DNA from: DASRQK01 sp964436635
GTDB lineage: Bacteria > Bacteroidota > Bacteroidia > Sphingobacteriales > Sphingobacteriaceae
Direction: 5' to 3'
Assembly: GCA_964436635.1 (NCBI GenBank)
Contig: CAYTDM010000014.1
Span: forward strand, 1 to 55,738
Length of the DNA: 55,738 nucleotides
The position numbers and the translations under genes were made by a program. The notes beneath the pieces were generated by a model. That model made no database searches. It was not told where the DNA came from and was given only the letters and a program-made list of their open reading frames with translations. Positions 25,972 to 36,368 of the stretch are shown piece after piece. How positions within the stretch are numbered: position 1 is the stretch's first letter; each line of letters starts with the position of its first letter.

Positions 25972-28287
25972 TTAGAATGGATAACCAATAGCTAAATTAA
26001 AGATGAGGTTATGTCTTCGCCATTCTTTATCATTAAAATTGATTTCATTAAATACCCACCTGCTTCCTTCAGCCCGATATGGAACTCTTAAAGGAATCCC
26101 TACGTCCGTGCGCAAAACAAGAAAACTTAAATCAAATCGAAGCCCCAAACCAGTACTGACCGCCATTTCCTTTAAAAATGAAGAGCTAAATTGGGCACCG
26201 GCTTTGTTTGGATCTTCATGGAGTAGCCAAACATTTCCTGCATCCAAAAATACAGCCCCATGAACTAAGCTGTAGAGTTTGGCCCGAAACTCTGTATTTA
26301 ACTCCAATTTTAGGTCCCCAGTCTGATCTGCATAAATATGATCTTTATCTAAATAGGTCGGCTCCATGGTTCCAGGCCCTACAGAACGCGCTCTAAATCC
26401 CTTCAAGCTATTGGGACCACCCGCAAAATATTGCTTCACATAAGGCAAAGCCGATGAATTTCCATAAGGCAACCCAATCCCCACAAAGGCACGGGACGCC
26501 CAGGTCAAATTCGTATTTAATTTTCGGTAATGCCTAAAATCTGCATCTAACTTTGCGTATTGCGAAAAATCAGCCCCAAATAACTGATATACATTTCCAT
26601 TCTTATAATTTGAACCTTTAATTAATCCATAAATATTTGCCGACAAATCCATACCAGTCCTAAAATAGTATGTGTCTTGCCGATGGGCATCCATGGTATT
26701 CGTAAAAGTAAATGAATACGTGGGGCCAAAAGTAAACTGAGGTTCTACCGTATGACGAAGCGCGGGAATGGTGTCTATTTGTTCCTGATATGAAGCCGTA
26801 ATATTTCTTGGTTGTACATAAGCTACATCAATTACCGATAACTCATGCTCTTTTTTAATCGTTTCTTTCCACTGGTAGCCGGCCGAAAACTTTAAAGAGT
26901 TCAAGCTGTATGCCGATCGTCGGTCCAAAAATTCATAGCCAGTTTTTATAAAGGTCCTGGGCACAAAATTTCTTGAAGGTTGCCAATTAAAAGGAGCGAT
27001 CATCCTTGGGAAAAATAGGGATAGTTCAGCTCCGTAACGCCGAAACGAAGAATTCAAGCTGACATTTCCACCTGTTTGGGTTTCAAAACCTCCAAACACC
27101 GTTAAATTCAACACTTCACCGCTCCTGAAAAGGTTTCTATGGGCCCAGTTTACGTTGATTTCTGAACCATTATAGACAGAAGCCGTTTTTCCCAACATTT
27201 CAATTCTTAATCCGCGCTTAGGCATGGGAGTCAGGTAATAATAAACGTCTAATAAATTCTTCCCTGTATCTACGTCTACAAAATCGTTCTTCACTAAGCG
27301 GAATGCACCCATATTCACTAACTGATTTAAGGTTTGTGTGTGAGCAGTACGCGTATACACATCTCCCTTTTTAAAAAACATGGTTCGCGCTAGCGCAAAT
27401 TTTCTAAACGTGTTTGCTGGATCCACAAAAAAATACTCGTTTTTATATAATTCAGCATTTCTTGGGATGCGGTTCCGCATCACAGCAGTTTGGTTTCCAA
27501 GATCATTTGGATAAATCACAATATTATTGATCCGGTATTTCTGTTTGGCTTTTTCAGGCGTTTCTCGTTTAACGGTCAGATACAGATCTACCTGGTGATC
27601 CTGTCCAGAACTATCTACTTCAACCAATAAATAATCAGCACTGAAATAGTAAAAGCCAAGATTTTTTAATTCATTATCTATACGCTCACGCTCTAAAATG
27701 ATATTGTTCAAATTAAACGGCCTTCCGACGGTTAACAAACTTCCTGCTTTAGTCTCTTGAATCGCGCGTCCTAAATCGCTGCTATCCGTTTCAAATTCTA
27801 ATTTATTTATACGATAAATAATTCCAGGAATGGCGGTGTATGTCACTTTAGCCAACTGTTTTTTCACTGTGGTGTCCGTCAAGACTTCGGCCTGGAAAAA
27901 GCCTAAATTTTCTAAGCGATTTCTTAAAAGGTTTTGGGTGTAATCAAGATTCACATCGCTCAGGTACACGGGAGCTTCCCCCACTTTATACTTCAACCAT
28001 CCTTTAATGCTATTTTCCTTTTTTGGAGAATCAATGGCATTAAATAAGGCAAGTTGAGGCCGCATACCTAGAAAAGACGTATTAGGTTTTGGACGAACTA
28101 ACTCTTGCAAATCATCTTTTAGCGGACCAATGTATTGGGCAGGAATTGTGTCCGATTCAATTTCTACCTCCCCCTTTATATACAGCGATTCTCCACTTGG
28201 TAAATTCTTCGTGCCTCTGCAACTGACCATAGCAGTAGCAAGGCCTACCAGAAGCACACACCAAAAACTCAACCCTTGCTTATTCAT
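25972..28287 (-). CDS. tamL: TamL: lipoprotein BamA-superfamily (Omp85) assembly factor
   Basis: Outer-membrane Omp85 protein that, with TamB, assembles or supplies outer-membrane components. From ATG 28287 it has 771 residues: a lipoprotein signal ending at Cys23 (MVSC), POTRA-like domains in the N-terminal half (with YRINKLEFETDSSDLG and YRINNIVIYPND), and a C-terminal 16-strand-type barrel with FAGGPNSLKGFRARS and a final strand NLIFNLAIGYPF. The lipid anchor is the mark of TamL, the Bacteroidota counterpart of TamA. The start overlaps the tamB stop by 8 bases (ATGAATAA); an in-frame ATG at 28296 is an alternative. A far upstream start deep inside tamB is unlikely. Confidence 0.9.
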   Translation of the reverse strand: MNKQGLSFWCVLLVGLATAMVSCRGTKNLPSGESLYIKGEVEIESDTIPAQYIGPLKDDLQELVRPKPNTSFLGMRPQLALFNAIDSPKKENSIKGWLKYKVGEAPVYLSDVNLDYTQNLLRNRLENLGFFQAEVLTDTTVKKQLAKVTYTAIPGIIYRINKLEFETDSSDLGRAIQETKAGSLLTVGRPFNLNNIILERERIDNELKNLGFYYFSADYLLVEVDSSGQDHQVDLYLTVKRETPEKAKQKYRINNIVIYPNDLGNQTAVMRNRIPRNAELYKNEYFFVDPANTFRKFALARTMFFKKGDVYTRTAHTQTLNQLVNMGAFRLVKNDFVDVDTGKNLLDVYYYLTPMPKRGLRIEMLGKTASVYNGSEINVNWAHRNLFRSGEVLNLTVFGGFETQTGGNVSLNSSFRRYGAELSLFFPRMIAPFNWQPSRNFVPRTFIKTGYEFLDRRSAYSLNSLKFSAGYQWKETIKKEHELSVIDVAYVQPRNITASYQEQIDTIPALRHTVEPQFTFGPTYSFTFTNTMDAHRQDTYYFRTGMDLSANIYGLIKGSNYKNGNVYQLFGADFSQYAKLDADFRHYRKLNTNLTWASRAFVGIGLPYGNSSALPYVKQYFAGGPNSLKGFRARSVGPGTMEPTYLDKDHIYADQTGDLKLELNTEFRAKLYSLVHGAVFLDAGNVWLLHEDPNKAGAQFSSSFLKEMAVSTGLGLRFDLSFLVLRTDVGIPLRVPYRAEGSRWVFNEINFNDKEWRRHNLIFNLAIGYPF

Positions 28288-31200
28288 GTTCTTCATACCA
28301 CCTCCCATTGGATAGATAAGCGTGTAGTTCCTTTTTCGGAACACGAGGAACTTGATTCGGAAATTGTTTAAAAATATCCCCACCCCGCATCGAATACGCT
28401 TGAACCTGTTCGTTTTTTTGAATGGAATCTACAGGTTGCCTTATTTCGTTACTTTGGAATCGATTCGTGTCTCTCGCCAAAGAATCTCGAATTACTTGTC
28501 GCACGCTATCACGATACATGGAATCCACTTGCATTCTTTCACGGTCAAATCGACGTTGAAAACTGCGATTATCTGTGTTAAATGCATCCGCCTCCACATT
28601 TCTATTCATAAATAATTCTCTGAAGTGATTGTAATCCATATTAATAATGAAGCCGAGTCCTGTTTCTACGTATTGCCCCTGTAAAGTAACCTGATATTGA
28701 TTTTTTCTATAAACCCTTAACAAATACCGCCCATCCCTGGATAGCTGATAATCGATCGCTATATCTCCTGCAATGTTGGTGGTTTGTTCGCCTGGTCTTG
28801 CATTTCCTTCTAACTCAAAATTAGAGCCAATCGTCACTTTTAATCTGTCATCAAAGAGCATTTTAGAGACTCCAATATTCAAATCCGTTCGCGTTTGCAT
28901 GGTTCCCGTAGAATAATCGTCTCCTGATTGCAAATCAAAATCAACGTCAATTCCTTTAATCAGGTCGCCTGCTAAGCGGTTTAATTGGGCGCTAAGTAGG
29001 GAGCTTACACTGTTACGAGCCATGGAGCCCACTCCACCTCCTGATACACTTTCGAACGGATTTGCGGCCATAAATTTACCCATCACAATTAAGGAAAAGA
29101 CCTGCTTATTCATTTCTGATTCATTTTCTCTTAATTGGGTCAAAGCAGTATTGACTTTGCTCGTAACGTCTTGGGAAACCATGGAATTTTCTTCATCCAA
29201 ATCGATCCAAAAGTTTAGTTCCGGACGGAGCATTTGCCCCGTAATCCCTAAATTCACATCGAATGGAATGCGCTGCTTATATAAATTAGCCTGTTGGCCT
29301 CCAATTTGGCTTTGAACCAATTCTAAAGTCGGGGCTTTCACATTATATACAGCCGTGATGTTTAACCGTGCATCTAAAGGATCGCCAGCCCAAGTGATGG
29401 TGCTGCCTTTCTTGAAATCAAACACCCTTTTCACAGGTTCAAAAGTGAATGAGTAATTACCCTCACTTACGGTGTAGGTTCCGGTCAACGTAATATTCCC
29501 AGAAGGGTCGATGCCAGCAGTTAAATCGGCTGATCCCTTAATGTTTAATGCATCTCCACTTCCTTCGTCAATGACGATTGAAAAGGCCGCATCTGGGTGA
29601 GTTTGTATGTTCATGGACAACCTCAATCCACCCAATTCGGTCGTCGTTAATGAATCAAGTTTTGCGAAAGCATTCACTTGACTCGTGTCGCTTCGGTCAA
29701 CAAATTTGATAATGCCCTCTCTTTCTACCATCCCCGGATCATCGTTTGGCAACACAAAGGTCACGTTGGTGCCTTTATCGACATGGAGATTCCCATTAAT
29801 TAAGGGCTGCGTTAAATTTCCTGTTATGCGTAAATTCGTTGAAACAAAGAGTTGACCATAAAAGATATCTAAATCTTGTCTGCTTGAATTCAATACTTGG
29901 AAATCATCTGCAGTTAAGGTAAGATTTGCTGCAAAATCCCGGTAATTACTTGTATTGATGATGCCGTTTAATCGTGCCAAATTGTTTTTGGTGTCTCGCA
30001 GTTCAAAACGATTAAAGCGCAAACCTTGCGGTTCAAATTGTATGCGTTGATTATCAATCGAAAAAGTGGCATTGATCATTCCCACATTCATTCTTGTATC
30101 TTCAAAAACCAACTCTCCATCTATTTTTGGAGTTTCAGTCGTGCCCTTTATGCTTAACTCGCCTGCCACCGTACCGGCAGTTTCTCTAAGGTAACCCAAA
30201 CTAAACGCTTCTACCGTCTTCATGGTTAACGGCTGGAGCGCTAATTTAAAGTCTAATTGAGGCGTTTCGTTTGGTGGAGCGATGAAATCGCCGCTCAATA
30301 GCACTTCATTTCCATTTCCTGTGATGGAGATCGCCGCATTAAAAATATTTTCTTGCTGATTATGCACATTGATATCTACATTACCAATGGTGTCTTTGCC
30401 AAAATAGAACTGTTCGATCCCTAAATTTGACACAAAAAGAGGTTGCGAAGCCAATCGAGAAACAGTAGCTTGGCCATTTAATCCTCCCCCCATTTTTAAA
30501 AAGTCACTTTCCAGCATGTTGCTAAACGTTTCGATTCTAAAATTTTCAAACAATAGATCGATGGGAGCATTGAAAGTATCGGCTTGTGATTGCATCCGCA
30601 TTTGTTGCCCAGCAAAAGAGAGCTCAAAATCATTGGCTTGAATGCCATTTGTCCCAAATACTATGCGATTACCAGGATTCACTTCCCACTGGTCGTAGTT
30701 TAGCATTAACCCATTTTCCAACAGACTTAAAACGAAATTTCGGGAATCCACAGCCATCTGCATGCCAAGGTGATACCGTTCTCGGTCCGATTTATCCTTA
30801 ATCCATAATCCAAAATCCAATTGATTTTGCAAAACCGTTCCGCTTAATAAAGTGTTTCTCAACTCGATATTGGACACGATGATTTCTTTAATGAGTGCAG
30901 AATAGTACATGGTACTATCGAAGGTGTTGATGTCCAGCCCCACTTCTTCAATCGAGGTCCCGGCATACGTAATGCTGGGTGCTAATATTTTGGCGATCAA
31001 AAACTTATCTTCACTGTTAAAGGATCCGTCTAAGGTGACATCTTTCATCGCAGTTAAATCAGGCAAGAAATCTCGGATGAATCTTGATCGCGTTAATTTC
31101 GCACTGAAGTCAAATTGCTGGGGGGAATATTCGTAAACTTTTGCAACTGAATCTGGTTGATAATAGACTGCGATAATGTCTTGTATGGCTGGGGTTAGCT

Positions 31201-33466
31201 CAGTTAATTTGTAATTTCCGACCAAATGCGCCGTTAAAAATTCAGAAGTTAATTGAATTAAATTTGAATTTTCTTCTGCCTTGGCCACCAATTTTATGGA
31301 TTCAAAAGTATAACGTTCCTGATTGTAGGCGATGGAAGAATTTTTAATTTCAACCACACCATTCAAATAATCGAGGTCCGCGGTTTGTAAATCTGCAACC
31401 AAATGACCCCGATAGCGAAATTCATCTTCCATAAAACCAAGGTTTTTTAGGTTGATGCTATCTACCATAAGGTCCATTTTTAGAATCGGGTGTGTAGGCT
31501 GAAGATTTAAATAAGCGGTTAAATCAAAGTCTAAATTTCGATCATCGCTGCCGGTGGTAGCTTGAATGATTCCTTCTGTGGCTTCGGCTTTAATCTCGAT
31601 GTTTTTGTAGGGGTAGCCTAAATATTCCAAAGAGACTAATTCACCAGTTAATTCGGCGTTTAATTGTTTAGGATCCAATCCATTTCCTTCGATATCAGCC
31701 GTAAAGCTCAAGGCACCCAAAACAGAATCTTGTTTTAAAATTTTGCCTAATTGCAGGTCAGCGATCCGCAAATAAGCTTGGTAACTGGTGTCTGGTATAC
31801 TGCCTGCACCCCCTTGATTCACGGTGTAGGTTCCCGCTAAATCTACTTGACCATCGGTCGTTCTTAATTCAAAATTTGTGGTAAATCCATTCCATCCACC
31901 GTTAAAATTACCAGATAGGAGCACTTCTTCTGGGAATTGAATATCCGTTGGAAGCAAGGATGGCGAGATTAATTTTTCGAGATTTGAACGACTGCTTGCG
32001 AAGGTTCCAATTTCTAGATCTGCCGACATTTGTTGAATGTTTGGCAATCCCATTATGTGTGCATTTACATGTAAAAGGGTTTCGTCCAAGACCGAAACAT
32101 GGACATTGCGCAGCCTTAAATTCGCGACCCTCCCTTGAATTTGGCCCTCGATATGAATCACTTCATTCAGCAGGGGTTGCAGGGCGGTTATCGTATCGAT
32201 ATTTGGCACTAATAAAGAAACATCTTTCATGCCTAAGTAACTGCCCTTTAAGTCTGCATCGATTTCAATCAACGCGATGTCATCCGTAAGGGACGACAAG
32301 GAAGGATAGTGAACAGACAAACTGCGTCGAATCCTGGTGTGGGGAGTTTGTACATCCAAATTTTCTAACTGTACGCCTTGATCGGTGTATTCGAATTTGG
32401 CGGCCAATTGATTCAACTTAAATCCACTCTGGTCCTGGCCCTTTAACGCATGTAAATCTCCGCTAATGGTGTCAGATGAGAAATAAAAGTCGCGCATATC
32501 CATTTGGACATCCGTTAAGGCGAGGTTAGAATAATTCACGCCTTTATTTGTGGTTTTAACCGAAGTATCTACGTATTGAATCAATCCATCTTCAATGTTC
32601 AACGCCGCTATTTCTGCTTTTAATATGTTTAAATCCAAGGATTTAATTTCTGTGGAGAATGCTTTCCAAGCAAAACGAGTGTCTAAATTAAGGGAGGTGT
32701 TTTGATACACCAAATCCATTGTAGTAATTTGAATTTCACCTAAATCAATCTTTGGGAGCGGACCCGATGCGGTGGTGTCCGGGGGAATGCCCGAATCCCA
32801 TTGAAGAATATTTCCTTGAAGTCCTGAGATCACTATGTTTGGCGTTGCAAAATGCATGCCTCCTTCCAGATCAAATTGCTTGAATTCAGTGGATAAAGTG
32901 CCTATTTCTACTTGTGTGGAAATCCCAACCACCTCGTCGTGGTACCTTAATTTGATGCGTTCTAAGGCAACTTGTTCTATGTTAAATACCAAAGCGGAGG
33001 TGGAATCCGAGGATTGATTTTTAGCTTCAATATGGGCTTCATTCTCTGTCTCTGATCCACTAAAGGCATCCAATATATAGGAAAAGTTAAATGTTTGATC
33101 CGGCAAGGTCCGTTGAATATTTGCAGCGATTCCGATTAAATCAATTTGCTTAATTTCGATCACATTTCTTAAGATTTTAAGCATGTTGATATCGACTCTT
33201 AAACGCTCGCCCGCGAGCAAGGTGTCGCCTGCACGGTCTTCTATATAGACATTTTCCAGTACGAGTTTTTTCGGGAAATCTATATCAATGCGCCCAATTT
33301 TAAAGGGTGTTTGTATTTTAGTTTCTAAGTATGCAGTTACTTTCTTGAGCGCAAATTGTTGAACACTAGGTAATTGTATTAAGGCAAATAGCGTTAGCAT
33401 CAATGCAAGCAAAATGCCCATAGTCCATAGAACCACTTTCCCAATGACGATGCCTATTTTTTTCAA
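28280..33466 (-). CDS. tamB: TamB-like translocation and assembly module / AsmA-like lipid-transfer protein
   Basis: Very long periplasm-spanning protein, 1728 residues. An N-terminal membrane anchor (about 8-30) is followed by an AsmA-like region (LKKVTAYLETKIQTPFKIGRI) and then a long run of beta-strand repeats that should form a hydrophobic groove. The C-terminal DUF490/TamB domain is recognisable (GTYTVSEGNYSFTFEPVKR, then DLNIGVSKMLFDDRLKVTIG). The extreme C terminus is an unusual charged Arg/Gln/Asp-rich tail (about 1630-1728). It is coupled to tamL by an 8-bp overlap. Known roles are outer-membrane protein assembly and phospholipid transport. It lies 63 bp after the usher-like gene but has its own -7 element. 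Confidence 0.9.
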   Translation of the reverse strand: MKKIGIVIGKVVLWTMGILLALMLTLFALIQLPSVQQFALKKVTAYLETKIQTPFKIGRIDIDFPKKLVLENVYIEDRAGDTLLAGERLRVDINMLKILRNVIEIKQIDLIGIAANIQRTLPDQTFNFSYILDAFSGSETENEAHIEAKNQSSDSTSALVFNIEQVALERIKLRYHDEVVGISTQVEIGTLSTEFKQFDLEGGMHFATPNIVISGLQGNILQWDSGIPPDTTASGPLPKIDLGEIQITTMDLVYQNTSLNLDTRFAWKAFSTEIKSLDLNILKAEIAALNIEDGLIQYVDTSVKTTNKGVNYSNLALTDVQMDMRDFYFSSDTISGDLHALKGQDQSGFKLNQLAAKFEYTDQGVQLENLDVQTPHTRIRRSLSVHYPSLSSLTDDIALIEIDADLKGSYLGMKDVSLLVPNIDTITALQPLLNEVIHIEGQIQGRVANLRLRNVHVSVLDETLLHVNAHIMGLPNIQQMSADLEIGTFASSRSNLEKLISPSLLPTDIQFPEEVLLSGNFNGGWNGFTTNFELRTTDGQVDLAGTYTVNQGGAGSIPDTSYQAYLRIADLQLGKILKQDSVLGALSFTADIEGNGLDPKQLNAELTGELVSLEYLGYPYKNIEIKAEATEGIIQATTGSDDRNLDFDLTAYLNLQPTHPILKMDLMVDSINLKNLGFMEDEFRYRGHLVADLQTADLDYLNGVVEIKNSSIAYNQERYTFESIKLVAKAEENSNLIQLTSEFLTAHLVGNYKLTELTPAIQDIIAVYYQPDSVAKVYEYSPQQFDFSAKLTRSRFIRDFLPDLTAMKDVTLDGSFNSEDKFLIAKILAPSITYAGTSIEEVGLDINTFDSTMYYSALIKEIIVSNIELRNTLLSGTVLQNQLDFGLWIKDKSDRERYHLGMQMAVDSRNFVLSLLENGLMLNYDQWEVNPGNRIVFGTNGIQANDFELSFAGQQMRMQSQADTFNAPIDLLFENFRIETFSNMLESDFLKMGGGLNGQATVSRLASQPLFVSNLGIEQFYFGKDTIGNVDINVHNQQENIFNAAISITGNGNEVLLSGDFIAPPNETPQLDFKLALQPLTMKTVEAFSLGYLRETAGTVAGELSIKGTTETPKIDGELVFEDTRMNVGMINATFSIDNQRIQFEPQGLRFNRFELRDTKNNLARLNGIINTSNYRDFAANLTLTADDFQVLNSSRQDLDIFYGQLFVSTNLRITGNLTQPLINGNLHVDKGTNVTFVLPNDDPGMVEREGIIKFVDRSDTSQVNAFAKLDSLTTTELGGLRLSMNIQTHPDAAFSIVIDEGSGDALNIKGSADLTAGIDPSGNITLTGTYTVSEGNYSFTFEPVKRVFDFKKGSTITWAGDPLDARLNITAVYNVKAPTLELVQSQIGGQQANLYKQRIPFDVNLGITGQMLRPELNFWIDLDEENSMVSQDVTSKVNTALTQLRENESEMNKQVFSLIVMGKFMAANPFESVSGGGVGSMARNSVSSLLSAQLNRLAGDLIKGIDVDFDLQSGDDYSTGTMQTRTDLNIGVSKMLFDDRLKVTIGSNFELEGNARPGEQTTNIAGDIAIDYQLSRDGRYLLRVYRKNQYQVTLQGQYVETGLGFIINMDYNHFRELFMNRNVEADAFNTDNRSFQRRFDRERMQVDSMYRDSVRQVIRDSLARDTNRFQSNEIRQPVDSIQKNEQVQAYSMRGGDIFKQFPNQVPRVPKKELHAYLSNGRWYEEHE

Positions 33467-33486
33467 AATGTATAAATGCCCAATTT

Positions 33487-33494
33487 CAAAGATA
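33487..33494 (-). promoter_or_regulatory. -7 promoter element of tamB-tamL
   Basis: The minus strand reads TATCTTTG, an exact TAnnTTTG match, 20 bases before the tamB ATG and inside the 63-bp gap after the usher-like gene. It suggests that tamB-tamL can be transcribed apart from the fibre locus. Confidence 0.5.
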
Positions 33495-33529
33495 AATCCC
33501 TTTAAATAATACCGTTAAAGTAATATTTT

Positions 33530-36355
33530 TTATGGTGTACTTCCAAATCTTTTTACTTCTATTTTTCTTTCTTGTACTTTTAATTCAAAGTCAGGCAACT
33601 CATTCATGCGTTCAGGAACCAATTTGATCGAATGTTTATTTAATTCCGTATAGATGTAAGGAGGGAATTCATTTTCGTTTAAAGAAATGGTGTATTCGCC
33701 TTCGGGTAGGAATAAAAGGAAATTTCCTTGGCTATCAGAACGCGTTTGTACGACATGCCCTTGTGCACTCCGGGCGGTAATGGTGTAGCCTTCTAAATCG
33801 GTGTCGGTAGACAAACTCAATCTTGGATCAAATTGAATGGTAATCCTCCCTTTTAGGGATCCAGATTTTTGTAGTGGGATATGCAGTATTTCCTCGTCTT
33901 TGCGAAGGTCAATTTCCCTTTCAGGCGCATACCAACCTTTTTCCATTGGGAACCTCAAGGAATAAGTATTGTAGGGTACGCGCTTGTAATTAATTTCCCC
34001 GTTTAGGTCTGTTAAGAATAGAATTTGATCGATCAGAACACTTTTGTCGATCGCAATTTCATCTTCTTCATCAAAGTATCCATTGGCATTGTAATCATAG
34101 AACAATTTTAGCGTTAAGTTAGTCGATTTCTTTTTTTCAATTTTGGTTGTTTTTTGCAAGGATTGACTGAAGCCTGCTTGAAAATTTATGAGGTCTTGGG
34201 TGCCAAACAAATAACTGTGGTACCGCAGTAGGTTTAAATTTCCAAACACGGCTGTTTTTGGCCCCACAGCCCATTCCAGGTTAGACACAGCAGAGTAATT
34301 TCTGCCTGAAAAGCTATCTTCAAACACCAATAATCCAGCTGTTGCTCTAATTTTTTTATTGGTGTAGTAATTGTAATTTAAAGAAGCACTTAAACGTTTG
34401 ATTTTACGATTTGGATTACCAGCATAATTTGTTAAATCGTATACTGATTGTCCACCTAATTGATATTGAAAATTCGCATTGAAGTTTCTAAAGTTATAGG
34501 TAATATTAGTCCTATATGTTTGATCGTCATTGTGATCTATGGAGCTTTTAAAATATCCGCCTTCTTGTGATAGATTTCCGAAGTGCTTATTATTTCTACT
34601 TCTCCAACTTAAATATCCATTTACTTTTACGCTTTCGTAAGTAATCCATTGCGAATTAAAATTTGAGTTGGGTAATATCCCCATATTTTTTTCAGATGTA
34701 GCAGATGGGGTCAGGGTGAAATTCAAGAACGGCGTTAAATTCCATGTAAAATTTAAATCTAATCGTTGGGTTTTATATTCTGTTTGATAAATAGTTTGGA
34801 AATAGGATTTCGGTTTAAAATTATACATTTGATACCCTAACCACACACGGGTGGATCCCATAGTAAATCCAATGCGTTGATTTAAGTTCATTGTCCCTTT
34901 TCGGTTCCCAACATAATACGGCGAAGAATAGTAGTTGTTGCTGGAAATATAGAAGGACCTCTTCATAATTTGGAAATTCGTACCAATGGAAAATCCCGGT
35001 TGGTCTTCGAAAACGTTTAGCGTGTCCTTAATCGCTTTTTTCACACCTAAACCAAGGTCTAAATTCCAATACGCCCTAGAACCTAATGAAGGAGTAATGA
35101 TCGGTATAGAACTGCTGAATAATATCCCTTCAGAATTTTCTAAAGGATCCTTGTCGAAAAGCAGGGTGCCAGAGAAGTTTTTTCTAGTTCCTGGTTTTAG
35201 TGCGCCAGATTGGAATTGGGAGAATATTGCAATCCCATTTCCTTCTTTAAAATTGCCATAATGGTTTAATAGATCATACGACTTGTCAGAAAATCCAGCT
35301 ATTAAATAATAATTATCAGCTGAATCTGTATAATTCACTTTTAGACCACGGCCGTTAATGTGCTTATCAAAAGACTCTAATATGGATCCTACACGTACAC
35401 CTAATTTATCTTTTTCGTAACCGATATACGTATTTGTAAAAATAGGTTGATTCTCAAAATACCCCCATTGATACATGGTCGAATTCAATTCGTATTTTGC
35501 GCCATTCGCAATGAACTGATAATTGCCATCTAGGGTAAACGTAGGATTATTATGCAAGGTATTCCTTGCCGCAAATCGAATTCTGTTCGAACGTTGTTCC
35601 CAATTATAACTCAATCCAGAATTGAAATCAAAATTTCGATTCGAAGAGGCATTTTGTACAAATAAGGTCGTATGTCCAAATACTTCTTGGTTTTCATACA
35701 GGCCGATCAAATGCAAAGAAAATTGATTTAAGTAGAATAATTCCTTGTCCACCAAATACTTTAAATGTATCGTGGTATCCTGTCCTGCTCGTAATGTAAT
35801 TAATTGTCTTTCAAATTTCCTTGATCCGTAAGTCGTTGGGATGGAGGTCACCAATTGAATGATTTCAGTTTGGTTTCCCAAATTTTTTAATTGTGTATTG
35901 GCTTGAATGGAGTCATTTTCAAAACGAATTATCGCATAATTATTTTGTAAAAAAAGTTGTACGTTTCGTTTCTCAGGGATGATAATTTTTACGGTGGTTT
36001 TTCCTATGAATTGGTCCGCCAAATCATACAAATGTATGTCCAAATCATAAGATCCAGCACTAGCATCAGGGTGAATTTGAAGTTTGATGGGTAAGAATTT
36101 TTTATCCGAAGCATTCAATTCTATTTTTTGATTGGCATGTGAACTTAATATGCTAATTGCTCCAGGAATTGTGAAACGCAAATTTCCTTCGAAAGTTTCG
36201 TTTGATTTGTTTTCAAAATACAAACTAATTCCAGAAATTTCGTTCACATTGGCATATAACACACTGTCTTGCGCTTTAAATACAATATCTGCCCATGCCA
36301 ATTTTGGGATAAAAAGCACAGCTAAGACTAAAAAACGAAATACGGCGGTAGACAT
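33530..36355 (-). CDS. Usher-like outer-membrane beta-barrel protein of the fibre locus
   Basis: 941 residues. A signal peptide ends at KLAWA (22). Residues about 23-230 look like two Ig-like beta domains (NEISGISLYFENKSNETFEG). About 245-745 is a long series of amphipathic, aromatic-rich strands that reads as a large barrel. After it come C-terminal soluble domains: LKLFYDYNANGYFDEEDE (a calcium-loop-like insertion also seen in large surface and usher proteins) and a carboxypeptidase-regulatory-like fold (GSLKGRITIQFDP, then TRSDSQGNFLLFLPEGEY). The gene starts 13 bp after the tip-like gene and closes the chaperone/subunit cluster. I do not see a canonical FimD/PapC signature; the usher role is inferred from architecture and neighbours. 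Confidence 0.62.
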   Translation of the reverse strand: MSTAVFRFLVLAVLFIPKLAWADIVFKAQDSVLYANVNEISGISLYFENKSNETFEGNLRFTIPGAISILSSHANQKIELNASDKKFLPIKLQIHPDASAGSYDLDIHLYDLADQFIGKTTVKIIIPEKRNVQLFLQNNYAIIRFENDSIQANTQLKNLGNQTEIIQLVTSIPTTYGSRKFERQLITLRAGQDTTIHLKYLVDKELFYLNQFSLHLIGLYENQEVFGHTTLFVQNASSNRNFDFNSGLSYNWEQRSNRIRFAARNTLHNNPTFTLDGNYQFIANGAKYELNSTMYQWGYFENQPIFTNTYIGYEKDKLGVRVGSILESFDKHINGRGLKVNYTDSADNYYLIAGFSDKSYDLLNHYGNFKEGNGIAIFSQFQSGALKPGTRKNFSGTLLFDKDPLENSEGILFSSSIPIITPSLGSRAYWNLDLGLGVKKAIKDTLNVFEDQPGFSIGTNFQIMKRSFYISSNNYYSSPYYVGNRKGTMNLNQRIGFTMGSTRVWLGYQMYNFKPKSYFQTIYQTEYKTQRLDLNFTWNLTPFLNFTLTPSATSEKNMGILPNSNFNSQWITYESVKVNGYLSWRSRNNKHFGNLSQEGGYFKSSIDHNDDQTYRTNITYNFRNFNANFQYQLGGQSVYDLTNYAGNPNRKIKRLSASLNYNYYTNKKIRATAGLLVFEDSFSGRNYSAVSNLEWAVGPKTAVFGNLNLLRYHSYLFGTQDLINFQAGFSQSLQKTTKIEKKKSTNLTLKLFYDYNANGYFDEEDEIAIDKSVLIDQILFLTDLNGEINYKRVPYNTYSLRFPMEKGWYAPEREIDLRKDEEILHIPLQKSGSLKGRITIQFDPRLSLSTDTDLEGYTITARSAQGHVVQTRSDSQGNFLLFLPEGEYTISLNENEFPPYIYTELNKHSIKLVPERMNELPDFELKVQERKIEVKRFGSTP

Positions 36356-36368
36356 GTATCGTTAATCG

